From Lysobacter_L cavernae (GTDB lineage Bacteria; Pseudomonadota; Gammaproteobacteria; Xanthomonadales; Xanthomonadaceae), in the NCBI RefSeq assembly GCF_042648505.1, contig NZ_JBHRXK010000004.1, forward strand, positions 1 through 64,000: DNA of 64,000 nucleotides. Direction: 5' to 3'. The notes under the pieces were generated by a model. The model saw only the letters and a list, made by a program, of their open reading frames with translations. It was not told the DNA's origin and made no database searches. This document shows, piece by piece, positions 44,165-53,155 of the stretch; within the stretch, counting starts at the first letter, position 1; each line of letters opens with the position of its first letter. Made by a program: the position numbers and the translations under genes.

Positions 44165-44723
44165 AGCAGGCTTCTGCCCGCCAGTGCATTGCCTGGTGCG
44201 TGGCGGTGACGCCGTCGACGACGAAGCCGAGCCGTTCGTAGAGGCGGCGCGCTTCGGCGTTGCCGTGCAGCACGTGCAGGCGCAGCCCGTGGCCGAGGTT
44301 TGCGGCGCCCTGCTGGCTGTGGCGGATCAGCGCCGTTGCCACGCCGTTGCCGCGGAACGCGGGGAACAGGCTGATGTCCACCAGCAGATGGTCGGGTGCC
44401 GAACGCTGGAGGTAGTAACGACCGGCCGATCCCTGCCGCGCGTGTTCCAGCACCAGGAAATCGGCATCGGCGAAATGCGTCAGGTAATGCCGGTGTTGCA
44501 GCGTGAACTGCTGGTCGAGGAAGCTGCGCTTGGCGGCCTCGGGCCAGGGCAGCCGGGCCATCTCCACCGCGCGTGTGCTGGCGTACAGGTCGCGCAGCCA
44601 AGGCAGGTCGCCGTCGCGCGCAACGCGCAGCTGGAACCCGCGTCGCGCCAGCGAATCGGGAAGGCGCTCGCGCTCGGGTCGTTCCGGCGGGAACGGCGCG
44701 AGTTGCAGCGGCATTGTCTGCAT
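44157..44723 (-). CDS. GNAT family N-acetyltransferase
   Basis: Predicted 188 residues. The acetyl-CoA-binding motif A is visible as 'ISLFPAFRGNGVATALIRHSQQ' (R-G-x-G-x-A). The C-terminal 'NAEARRLYERLGFVVDGV' is the standard motif B. The N-terminal half ('LRVARDGDLPWLRDLYASTR') is typical too. The start is ATG at 44723; a GTG at 44726 is also possible. It follows the third tail-collar gene by a few bases, so it is in one operon with them. The substrate is unknown. Confidence 0.9.
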   Translation of the reverse strand: MQTMPLQLAPFPPERPERERLPDSLARRGFQLRVARDGDLPWLRDLYASTRAVEMARLPWPEAAKRSFLDQQFTLQHRHYLTHFADADFLVLEHARQGSAGRYYLQRSAPDHLLVDISLFPAFRGNGVATALIRHSQQGAANLGHGLRLHVLHGNAEARRLYERLGFVVDGVTATHQAMHWRAEACFS

Positions 44724-44727
44724 CACG

Positions 44728-45267
44728 TCATTCGAACGCCGGAAAGATCCCCTGCAGGGCGATGCAGAAATTCATCGCGAGGTAGGGCTGCTCGTTGCTG
44801 TGCGGCGTGCTGCCCCCGCTCGGCGTGAGCATGCCCGGCGCGAATTGCGTATTGGGCGTGCCGGCGGCGAAGGTCTTGGCCGTGGTGCTGGCGGCGAGGA
44901 AGGACAGCCCGCCGCCATCGACCGGTGTGCCGGTGCCGCTGCCCGCGGCGGATTGCGAATACGCACTGACGCCGTGGCTGTGTCCGGGCATCTCGGCGTG
45001 GGTGAGGGTCACGGTGCTCGCGCCGAAGGTTTCTCCCACGACGCGCGGCGTAAGGCCCGGCCCCTGGCCTTGCCGGCAGCCGGCGCGGGCGGACAGGTTC
45101 GGCAACTGGAACGTGGTCCGTCCATCGCCCCCATACTGGGTGCCCAGCAGCGAGAAGAGCGCGGTGTTCTGCTGGATGGCCAGCGTGGCGCCACTGCAGT
45201 ACGCCCAGCCTTTTGGACTGAAGTTGAAGCCGAACAGCTGGATTTCGCCGATGAACGGTTGGGTCAT
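44728..45267 (-). CDS. phage tail collar domain protein, paralogue 3
   Basis: Predicted 179 residues resembling microcystin-dependent protein MdpB (COG4675). The N-terminal collar domain reads 'GEIQLFGFNFSPKGWAYCSG' and 'LFSLLGTQYGGDGRTTFQLPNL'. A variable Gly/Ser/Thr-rich centre is followed by the shared C-terminal 'GGSTPHSNEQPYLAMNFCIALQGIFPAFE'. No signal peptide or membrane helix. Last of three paralogous genes in a row and directly followed by the GNAT gene. There are no other phage structural genes nearby. Confidence 0.92.
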   Translation of the reverse strand: MTQPFIGEIQLFGFNFSPKGWAYCSGATLAIQQNTALFSLLGTQYGGDGRTTFQLPNLSARAGCRQGQGPGLTPRVVGETFGASTVTLTHAEMPGHSHGVSAYSQSAAGSGTGTPVDGGGLSFLAASTTAKTFAAGTPNTQFAPGMLTPSGGSTPHSNEQPYLAMNFCIALQGIFPAFE

Positions 45268-45355
45268 GGTCCTGCTCCTCGATGGGTGCGCGTCGTGTTG
45301 ACGTGGAGCGCGCCGGAGCGCCGCTGCGCAATAAGGGTGTGGCGCGGCATGCCGG

Positions 45356-45886
45356 TCAGCTCGGCGACGGGAAGATGCCCAGTGTGGCGATGCAGTACTG
45401 CACGGTCAGCGTGGGCATGGTGTTCTCGTGCGGCTGCGAACCACCGCTCGGTGCTATCACCTGTGCCGACATGGCGGCGGCTTTGTTGCCGACGAGGGTG
45501 TTGACGTAGAACGTGTCGCCGCTGACCGCGCCCGGCAGCAGCCCGGTACCAGGCGTGGTGGACGTCGCCGCGGCGGTGGTTGCGTGCAGCGTGTGGCTGT
45601 GGCCCGGGATCTGGGTGGAGATCAGGGTGGCCGTCTCGGTACCCGCGGCCTCGCCGATGACGCGGTTGCTCAGGCCAGGCCCCTGGCCCTGGTGCAGCGG
45701 CACGCGGCCGCTCAGGTCGGGCACGGCAAAGGTGGTCTGGCCGTCGCCACCGTAGATCGTGCCGAGCAGGGTGAACAGGACCTCATTTTCCGAGATTGCC
45801 AGCAGGCTGCCATCGCAGGCCTGCCAGCCGACGGGCGTGCGGCTGAAGCCGAACATGCGGATTTCGCCGACGAAGGGGGTGCTCAT
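45356..45886 (-). CDS. phage tail collar domain protein, paralogue 2
   Basis: Predicted 176 residues, paralogous to its two neighbours. It opens MSTPFVGEIRMFGFSRTPVG and contains 'LFTLLGTIYGGDGQTTFAVPDLSGRVPLHQGQGPG', 'ATLISTQIPGHSHTLHA' and 'GGSQPHENTMPTLTVQYCIATLGIFPSPS'. The mid-region with alanine- and threonine-rich sequence is the most divergent part, as expected if this loop determines binding specificity. Gaps of 88 and 71 bp separate it from the flanking paralogues. Confidence 0.92.
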   Translation of the reverse strand: MSTPFVGEIRMFGFSRTPVGWQACDGSLLAISENEVLFTLLGTIYGGDGQTTFAVPDLSGRVPLHQGQGPGLSNRVIGEAAGTETATLISTQIPGHSHTLHATTAAATSTTPGTGLLPGAVSGDTFYVNTLVGNKAAAMSAQVIAPSGGSQPHENTMPTLTVQYCIATLGIFPSPS

Positions 45887-45957
45887 GGGGGCTGTGCTCC
45901 GGAAGTCAGTGAACTGACGCGCGCTGCGAACGCAGCGCCCTGCGCTTGCGAGGGCTG

Positions 45958-46497
45958 TCAGCTGCGCGGAGGGAAGATGCCGCTCAGTGCGATGCAGAAA
46001 TTGATCACGCTGTAGGGCTGCATGTTCGCATGAGGCTGGGTGCCGCCGGTCATGCCGATCGTCTGCGCGGCCATCGCCACCTGTGCCCCGCTGGCCGGGC
46101 CGTACAACGCCTTCGGTGCCGACGCATCGATGCTGGTGGCATGGACGCGATTGCTGGGGATGCGGCTGTCGCCGTTGCCGGTGGAGGCGTTCACCCCGTG
46201 GGTGTGCGCGGGCAGGTTGTTCGCCAGCAGGGTCACGGTCTCGGTGCCCCCGACCTCTCCCAGTTGCTTGGGTGCAGTACCTGGGCCGATCGACGAGGCG
46301 AAACCGACGGGCGTACGCCCGCGCAGGTCGGGCAGGGCGAACGCGGTCTGCCCATTGCCGCCGTACGTCGTTCCCAGCAGCGAGAACAGCGCCTGGTTCT
46401 GGTTGATCGGCAGCCACTGGCCGTTGCATTGCGCGAAGAACTTCGGCGCGAAATTGAAGCCGGCCATCATGACCTGGCCGATGAAGACCTCGCTCAT
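45958..46497 (-). CDS. phage tail collar domain protein, paralogue 1
   Basis: Predicted 179 residues and the first gene of the four-gene minus-strand operon. The start at 46497 gives MSEVFIGQVMMAGFNFAPKF with GGGGAG upstream. The collar motif 'LFSLLGTTYGGNGQTAFALPDLRGRTPVGF', the 'NLPAHTHGVNAS' histidines and the end 'QPYSVINFCIALSGIFPPRS' align with the two paralogues. The divergent 200-bp gap to the Ig autotransporter probably holds promoters for both directions. Confidence 0.92.
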   Translation of the reverse strand: MSEVFIGQVMMAGFNFAPKFFAQCNGQWLPINQNQALFSLLGTTYGGNGQTAFALPDLRGRTPVGFASSIGPGTAPKQLGEVGGTETVTLLANNLPAHTHGVNASTGNGDSRIPSNRVHATSIDASAPKALYGPASGAQVAMAAQTIGMTGGTQPHANMQPYSVINFCIALSGIFPPRS

Positions 46498-46697
46498 CCA
46501 CACTTCTCCCCGGAAGTGGCGCAGCCTGATGGGCGCCGGGGCGTACTGTGAACCTCCTCACGCTTCCTCTCAAGGGCCGCTATGCTTATGGGATCGCCGT
46601 GACCGCGCCCAAGCCGGTCGACGGTTGGGATGGGGTGGTCCAGGGGCAAGGGTATTCACGGGTCGCCTGGAGTCGGCGGCCTTCAAGGGGAAGGGAA

Positions 46698-48538
46698 ATG
46701 CATCAGTCGCTTTTCGCGTGCGGCCGCGGCCGACTCACTCGTTGCTGGCTTGCGGCCGTGCTGCTGTGCGTGGCGATGGTGTGGTCCACGCTCGCAAGCG
46801 CGCAGACATCCACCTACTGCCCGGACCCGCTGACCGCAACCGTCGCCAACGGCGGTTCGGTCGACGTTGACGTCAGTGACTGCGACGGTCCCTTCGACGG
46901 CGGCATGAGCGGCCCGATCGCGCCGTTCGCCCAGCACGGCGGCGTCACCATCGGCACGAACAGCGGCGGCGTCCAGTTCGTCACCTACGCCCACAGCGGC
47001 AATGCGGCGACCAGCGATGTCATCTGGCTGGAAGACAACGACCTGGGCACCGTCCGGATTGACCTCACCATTTCCGCGCCGACCTCGGCGATCACGGTGT
47101 CCCCGGCCAGCCTGCCGGCCCTGACCGCGGGCACGGCCTACGCGCAAACCCTCAGCTCCGCCGGCGGGGTGACTCCGTATTCCTATTCGCTCAGTTCGGG
47201 CGCCTTGCCGGTCGGCGTATCCCTTACCTCGGCGGGTGCGATCTCGGGCACACCGACCCGGCGCGGCACGTTTTCCTTCTCCGTCCGCTCGCAGGATGCG
47301 GGCGGCGACTTCGTCATCAAGGGGTACACCGGTTCGGTCCAGGACCCGACGCTGAGCATCGCACCGGCCGCGGCCACGGCCGCGCAAGGCGTGGCGTTCT
47401 CGCAGGCACTCACCCCGTCGGGCGGCGTCGCACCGCATACGTTCGCGCTGGAAAGCGGCAGCCTGCCCGCGGGCATCGCCCTGTCTTCGGCCGGTGTGCT
47501 GAGCGGCGCGACCAGTGCGGCCGCGGGCAGCTATCCGGTCACGCTGCGCGTCACCGATGCCAGCACCGGGCCGGGCAGCTACTTCGAACTCGAGACGTTC
47601 ACCCTGCAGGTCACCGCCACGCCGATCATCGTGGTCGACCCGGCGTCGCTGTCGAACGCGACCGTCGGCGCCGCCTACAACCAGACCGTCAGCGCCAGCG
47701 GCGGCACTGCGCCTTACGCCTTCGCGATCAGTGCCGGTGCCTTGCCGGCCGGCCTGATGCTCGATGCCAACAGTGGCGCGATCACCGGCACCCCGACCGC
47801 GGCCGGAAGCTTCAACTTCACTGTGCGTGCGACCGACGCCAGCAGCCTCACCGGCACGCGCGCCTACACTCTGACCGTGAGCGCACCGACGCTGACCCTG
47901 ACTCCAGCCACGGGGGTGCTCGCGGTGGCGTACGGCGTGCCGTACTCGCTCGACTTCGCCACCAGCGGTGGCACCGCGTCGTACAGCTATTCGCTGGCCG
48001 CGGGCTCGCTGCCGCTGGGCATGACGTTGAGCAGCACCGGCCGGCTCTCGGGCACGCCGACTGTGCCGGGCAACTACAACATCACCGTACGCAGCACCGA
48101 CAACAGCACCGGCACCGGTGCGCCGTTCGCCATCCAGAACAACTACACGCTGCAGGTCAGCGCGTCGATCATCACCATCGATCCGCCGGCGCTGCCCAAC
48201 GGCGTCGCCGGCACCGCCTACAGCGCCACGCTCAGCGCCCAGGGCGGCGTCGCCCCGTACACCTACTCGCTGCTGAGCGGCGCGCTGCCGATCGGTATGA
48301 CGTTCAGTTCCGGCGGCCAGGTATCCGGCGTCCCGCGCTCGGATGGCAACTTCAGCCTGACCGTCCAAGCAACCGACAGCAACGGCCAGACTGGGCAGAA
48401 GGTGTACACCTTCAGCATCGCGCCGGCGTCCGTCGTGATTTCGCCGGCCACCCTGCCGGGCGGCACCGCCGGCGTCGCCTACAGCCAGACGCTGAGCAGC
48501 AGCGGCGGCATCGCGCCTTACAGCTACTCGATTCCATC
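46698..48538 (+). CDS. Ig-repeat autotransporter, 5' part (gene continues across the gap)
   Basis: N-terminal 613 residues of a very large secreted adhesin-like protein. The start at 46698 follows AAGGGGAAGGG. A signal peptide ('WLAAVLLCVAMVWSTLASAQ') precedes a small N-terminal domain ('PLTATVANGGSVDVDVSDCDG') and at least five Ig-like (He_PIG type) repeats, recognised by 'ASGGTAPYAFAISAGALPAGL' and 'LSGTPTVPG' in each. The sixth repeat runs into the Ns at 48539. The continuation after the gap is in another reading frame as assembled; see the gap finding. Confidence 0.85.
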
Positions 48539-48637
48539 NNNNNNNNNNNNNNNNNNNNNNNNNNNNNNNNNNNNNNNNNNNNNNNNNNNNNNNNNNNNNN
48601 NNNNNNNNNNNNNNNNNNNNNNNNNNNNNNNNNNNNN
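48539..48637. other. assembly gap of 99 Ns inside the Ig repeat array
   Basis: Ninety-nine Ns lie between two near-identical 261-bp repeats. The sequence on either side matches the same repeat at offsets 124 and 228, so 103 bases (plus any multiple of 261) are needed to bridge it. The Ns are an estimate, not a frameshift. Confidence 0.95.
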
Positions 48638-51406
48638 GCGGGCTTCAATGCCACGGCCAGCTACACGGTCGTGATCACCGCGCCGGCCATCACCATCACG
48701 CCGGCCACCCTGCCGGGCGGCACCGCCGGCGTCGCCTACAGCCAGACGCTGAGCAGCAGCGGCGGCATCGCGCCTTACAGCTACTCGATTCCATCGGGCA
48801 ACCTGCCGATCGGCATGTCCTTCAGTTCGGCGGGCGTCCTCAGTGGCACGCCGACCACGGCCGGCAGCTACACCTTCAGCGTCCGCTCCACCGACGACGC
48901 GGGCTTCAATGCCACGGCCAGCTACACGGTCGTGATCACCGCGCCGGCCATCACCATCACGCCGGCCACCCTGCCGGGCGGCACCGCCGGCGTCGCCTAC
49001 AGCCAGACGCTGAGCAGCAGCGGCGGCATCGCGCCTTACAGCTACTCGATTCCATCGGGCAACCTGCCGATCGGCATGTCCTTCAGTTCCGCCGGTGTCC
49101 TCAGCGGCACGCCGACCACGGCCGGCAGCTACACCGTGAGCATCCGCTCCACCGACGATGCCGGTTTCAACACCACGGCCAGCTACACGATCGTGATCAC
49201 CGCGCCGACCATCACCATCACGCCGGCGACGCTGCCGGGCGGCACCGTGGCGACGGCCTACAGCCAGACCCACAGCGCCAGCGGTGGCACCGCGCCCTAC
49301 AGCTTCTCCCTCGTCAGCGGCGCCTTGCCGATCGGCACTGCGTTCAGCAGTGCCGGCGCACTGTCCGGCACACCGACCACGAGCGGCAGCTACACCTTCA
49401 CCGTGCGCGTGACCGACCACCTGGGCTTCAACAGCAGCCAGGCCTACACGGTCGTCATCGCTGACGGGGTGCCGGTCGCCAGCGACGACAGCGCGACCAC
49501 GCCCGCACAACACCCGATCACGATCGCCGCCACCGGCAACGACACGGGCGTGATCAGCGCGATCGCGATCGCGGCGCCACCGGCGCATGGCACCGCCGTG
49601 GTCAATGGGCTCAACGTGGTCTACACGCCGACGGGCGCGTACTTCGGTCCCGATTCGCTGACCTACACCGCGACCGGTCCGGGCGGCACGTCGGCGCCGG
49701 CCACGGTTTCGATCGCGGTCACGCCGCTGCCGGTGCCCGTCGGCCAGCCGCACCGCGTGTCCACCCTGGCCGGGCAGGCGGTGACCATCGACACCACCGT
49801 GGACGCCAGCGGCGGTCCGTTCACCGGCGTCACCCTGGTCACGCCGCCGGCCACCGGCACCGCCGTTGTCGCCGGGACCCGCATCACCTACACGCCGACG
49901 GCCAGTGCCGCGGGCACGGCGTTGATCGTCTACACCTTGAACAACGCCTTCGGTGCGTCGGCACCGATCACCTCGACGGTGGCGGTCAACCCGCTGCCGG
50001 TCGCGGTGGCGCAAACGGTGACCACCGTGGCCGGGCTGGCCACCACCGTCGAGCTGACCCAAGGAGCGAGTGGCGGTCCGTTCACCGCGGCGACACTGGT
50101 CGCGCTGACGCCTGCCGGTTCGGGCACGGCCGTCATCGCGCCCGCGAGCGGCGGCTACCGGCTGACCTACACACCGGCCATCGGCTTTTCCGGCCAGGCC
50201 GTGGCGCAGTTCACCCTGGCCAATGCCTTTGCGACGTCAGCGCCGGCGGGCATTACCTTCGAGGTGGCCCCGCGTCCGGACCCCACCCGGGATGAGGAAG
50301 TGCGCGGCCTGCTCGAGGCCCAGTCCGAGTCGGCCCGTCGCTTCGCACAAGCTCAGATCGGCAATTTCCAGCAACGCATGGAGGGCTTGCATGGCGCCGG
50401 CGCCCGCGATGCGCGCTTCCGCAACAGCCTGTCGTTCGCGACCAGCCGACCCTGCCTGGACAACCGCCGCCATGGACCGGAGGAGGACTGCCAGCTGGTC
50501 GCTTCCAGCGACGATGTCGCCGCTGCCTCGCGCAAGGCCGACAGCGCGAGCGGGTCGACGTCCGAAGGGGCGTCGGACTACACGATCTGGACCGCCGGCG
50601 CGGTCCGGTCGGGCAACTACGACGGTCGCGGCGGCGGTGGCGGCCTCGATTTCGAGACGGACGGCATCAGCGTGGGCGCCGACTTCCGCGTGAATCCCGC
50701 CTTCGCGCTGGGCGCCGGCCTGGGCTACGGCCGCGACGACAGCGACATCGGGTCGCACGGCAGCCGCGTCGAAGGCGATGCGTACACGGCCGCCCTGTAT
50801 GGCAGCTACCACCCCGGCGAGACGTACTTTCTCGACGCGCTGGGCGGCTACCAGAAACTGTCGTACGACCTGCGCCGCCACCTCACCGTCAATGGCGGTT
50901 CCGTGGCTGGTTCACGCGATGGCTCGCAATGGTTCGTATCGTTGTCCACGGGTGCGGACATCCAGCGTGGCGCGTGGCAATACACGCCCTACGCGCGGCT
51001 TGATGTCGCGCGGGCCACGCTGGATGGCTATGCCGAACGGGGCGATCTGGTCTACAGCCTGGTCCATGCCGACCAGGACGTGGATACCAGTACCGGCAAT
51101 GTCGGCGTTCGCTTCGAGTTCCGTCGCGATACGGCGTGGGGCATGTTCTCGCCGCAGTTGCGCGTGGAATACCAGCGCGACTTCGAGGCCGACAGCAGCG
51201 CGACGATGCAGTACCTCGACCTGCTCACCGGCCCGGTGTATCGCGCGGACCTGGACGGTTTCGATCGCAGCCGCTTCATGCTGGGCCTGGGCGCGATGTT
51301 CTTGATGGATCGGGACTTCTCGCTGCGCGTTGAATACCGCGGCCTGTTCGGCAACGGCGGCGACCGCGACAACGCACTGCTGTTGAACTTCCAGAAGGGG
51401 TACTGA
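48638..51406 (+). CDS. Ig-repeat autotransporter, 3' part with beta-barrel
   Basis: C-terminal 922 residues of the gene broken by the gap. Three or four further 87-residue Ig repeats (period 261 bp) are followed by cadherin/Big-like domains ('SDDSATTPAQHPITIAATGND', 'HGTAVVNGLNVVYTPTGAYFG'), a linker and a C-terminal autotransporter beta-barrel from about 'DYTIWTAGAVRSGN'. The barrel ends in Tyr ('LLLNFQKGY'). If a single repeat collapsed, the whole protein is about 1,570 residues. Probably exported by itself to the cell surface, where the repeats form a stalk. Ligand unknown. Confidence 0.85.
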   Translation, partial: AGFNATASYTVVITAPAITITPATLPGGTAGVAYSQTLSSSGGIAPYSYSIPSGNLPIGMSFSSAGVLSGTPTTAGSYTFSVRSTDDAGFNATASYTVVITAPAITITPATLPGGTAGVAYSQTLSSSGGIAPYSYSIPSGNLPIGMSFSSAGVLSGTPTTAGSYTVSIRSTDDAGFNTTASYTIVITAPTITITPATLPGGTVATAYSQTHSASGGTAPYSFSLVSGALPIGTAFSSAGALSGTPTTSGSYTFTVRVTDHLGFNSSQAYTVVIADGVPVASDDSATTPAQHPITIAATGNDTGVISAIAIAAPPAHGTAVVNGLNVVYTPTGAYFGPDSLTYTATGPGGTSAPATVSIAVTPLPVPVGQPHRVSTLAGQAVTIDTTVDASGGPFTGVTLVTPPATGTAVVAGTRITYTPTASAAGTALIVYTLNNAFGASAPITSTVAVNPLPVAVAQTVTTVAGLATTVELTQGASGGPFTAATLVALTPAGSGTAVIAPASGGYRLTYTPAIGFSGQAVAQFTLANAFATSAPAGITFEVAPRPDPTRDEEVRGLLEAQSESARRFAQAQIGNFQQRMEGLHGAGARDARFRNSLSFATSRPCLDNRRHGPEEDCQLVASSDDVAAASRKADSASGSTSEGASDYTIWTAGAVRSGNYDGRGGGGGLDFETDGISVGADFRVNPAFALGAGLGYGRDDSDIGSHGSRVEGDAYTAALYGSYHPGETYFLDALGGYQKLSYDLRRHLTVNGGSVAGSRDGSQWFVSLSTGADIQRGAWQYTPYARLDVARATLDGYAERGDLVYSLVHADQDVDTSTGNVGVRFEFRRDTAWGMFSPQLRVEYQRDFEADSSATMQYLDLLTGPVYRADLDGFDRSRFMLGLGAMFLMDRDFSLRVEYRGLFGNGGDRDNALLLNFQKGY
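48671..49453 (+). repeat. tandem 261-bp repeats encoding Ig-like domains
   Basis: Copies begin at 48671, 48932 and 49193 (each GTGATCACCGCGCCG...), the first two nearly identical. The third is diverged. The gap falls in the copy before 48671. The near-identity explains the assembly break. Confidence 0.9.
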
Positions 51407-51509
51407 CTCTCGCTGGACTCGCCGCGTTTGGCGCTAGTACCTGTCCGGTAATGGGGTTGCCGCAGGCGATCGGACGGGCCGGTCACAACATTGCTGCATA
51501 GGGGGAGCT

Positions 51510-53141
51510 ATGAGTCGCACTGGCATGATGGCGCAGCTGCTGCGCCTTGCGCGCTTGGCGGAACGCTGCGAGCGCACCGGAGAAAACGCACAGGAAGCGA
51601 TCGGGCAGGAATCACTGCACGACGGAGGGCGTCGCCGCCTGATGCAAGGTGCCGTTGCCGGTGTCGCGACCGTCGCTGCGGGAATGATGGCGCCGCCGGC
51701 CTGGGCGGCCGCCGCGAAGCTGACGCGCACGGCCTATGCGCGCATGACGAAGACGAGGGGCGTGGCGGTCGTCGGCGCGGGATTGGCTGGCTTGGCCTGT
51801 GCTGCCGAACTTGCCCGCAATGGCGTGGCCGCCAAGGTCTACGAAGCGGGCGGTCGCGTCGGTGGCCGCTGCTGGAGCCTGCGCGGTTTCTTCCCGGGGC
51901 AGGTGGCCGAACGCGGCGCTGAGTTCATCGGTGCCTCGCACCACACGATGCTCGGGTATGCGCGCGCGCTGGATCTTCCCCTCGAGGAGTTCTCCCGGTA
52001 TCCAGGCAAGCCGTACTACCACTTCGAAGGTCGCGTCTACACCGAAGCGCAGGTGGTGGAGGAGTTTCGTGCGTTCGCCGCCTGCATTCGCGAGGATCTG
52101 TCTGCGCTGAGCTATCCCACGGCCGACCGTTACACCGAGGCCGACAGCCTGTTTGATTTCATGAGCCTGGACGACTACCTGCTCCTCTACGGTGCCGGTG
52201 GCCTGTTGCGCGGAATCATTGGCGCGGCCTACGCAGCCGAGTTCGGCGCGGGCCTGGATGAGCTGAGCGCGATCAGTTTCCTGCGTTTCGTTTATGGCGA
52301 CCGGCGCAGCAAGTTCGGTTCCTACGGTGCTCATGGCAGCGATCATTTCCATGTGGTCGACGGCAACGACCGCATCGCCACCGGGCTTGCCGAGCGGTTG
52401 CCGACGCCAGTGCAACTGGGGCACAGGCTGATAGCGGCCCACAAGCTCGCCAGCGGCCGGGTGCGCCTGAGCTTCGACCTTGGCGGGCGCAGCGTGCAGG
52501 CCGACCATGACGCGGTCGTGCTCGCGCTGCCCTTCAGCGTGCTGCGCGATGTGCATCTGGACGCGAGCCTCGAGCTGCCGCCGTGGAAGCAGTTGGCCAT
52601 CGGCAATGCGGCGATGGGCGACAACAGCAAGACGATGGTCGGCTTCAAGCAGCCGTACTGGTATGTCCGGCATGAGTCCAATGGCAGCGGTTGCAGCGAC
52701 CTCAAGCACCTGCAGAACACCTGGGAAACCAATCCCATCAACGGCAGTGACGGCCGTGCCGTGCTGACCCACCAGAGCGGCGGGGCGCTGGCGCGCCTGC
52801 TTCTGCCGACCACCGTGCAAGCCGATGCCAGCGCCTTCCTCGGCGATCTCGAACGAGTGCTGCCGGGCGCGAACGAAACGGTGCGGCGTAACGAACATGG
52901 CCAGGTGCTGGCCTTTACCCAGAACTGGTCGCTCAATCCGTTGAGCAAGGGTTCCTACTCGTGCCCCCGGCCGGGCTACTTCACGACCGTGGCCCACAAC
53001 GAAGCCAAGCCGGTGGATAACGTGCTTTTTGCCGGCGAGCACACCAGCAGCTTCTACGAGTGGCAGGGCTTCATGGAGGGCGCCGCGCTCTCCGGGCTGC
53101 GGGCCGCGAACGAGGCGTGCAACCTGATGTGGGGGCGATGA
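51510..53141 (+). CDS. FAD-dependent amine oxidase, Tat-exported
   Basis: Predicted 543 residues of the flavin amine oxidase family. The N-terminus has a 40-residue leader and a twin-arginine-like signal ('GRRRLMQGAVAGVATVAAGMM', 'PPAWAA'). 'VAVVGAGLAGLACAAELARNG' is the FAD-binding motif, and the arginine-containing 'GGRVGGRCWS' follows. The C-terminal 'NVLFAGEHTSSFYEWQGFMEGAALSGLRAANE' is the typical flavin-contact region. It starts 103 bp after the autotransporter with GGGGGAG upstream. The substrate, perhaps a polyamine or aromatic amine, is unknown. Confidence 0.9.
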   Translation: MSRTGMMAQLLRLARLAERCERTGENAQEAIGQESLHDGGRRRLMQGAVAGVATVAAGMMAPPAWAAAAKLTRTAYARMTKTRGVAVVGAGLAGLACAAELARNGVAAKVYEAGGRVGGRCWSLRGFFPGQVAERGAEFIGASHHTMLGYARALDLPLEEFSRYPGKPYYHFEGRVYTEAQVVEEFRAFAACIREDLSALSYPTADRYTEADSLFDFMSLDDYLLLYGAGGLLRGIIGAAYAAEFGAGLDELSAISFLRFVYGDRRSKFGSYGAHGSDHFHVVDGNDRIATGLAERLPTPVQLGHRLIAAHKLASGRVRLSFDLGGRSVQADHDAVVLALPFSVLRDVHLDASLELPPWKQLAIGNAAMGDNSKTMVGFKQPYWYVRHESNGSGCSDLKHLQNTWETNPINGSDGRAVLTHQSGGALARLLLPTTVQADASAFLGDLERVLPGANETVRRNEHGQVLAFTQNWSLNPLSKGSYSCPRPGYFTTVAHNEAKPVDNVLFAGEHTSSFYEWQGFMEGAALSGLRAANEACNLMWGR

Positions 53142-53155
53142 CGCACCTAAATCAC

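Noticed and set aside
44728..46497. Prophage or tailocin, suggested by three tail-collar genes
   Set aside because: No capsid, sheath, tube, baseplate, integrase or lysis gene lies within 20 kb, and all neighbours are ordinary chromosomal genes.
48539..48674. Frameshift pseudogene in the Ig autotransporter
   Set aside because: The shift coincides exactly with the N gap, and the repeat offsets show that a 103-base gap restores frame.
48671..49453. CRISPR-like array from regular repeats
   Set aside because: The 261-bp units are in-frame coding repeats of Ig-like domains with no short repeat-spacer pattern.
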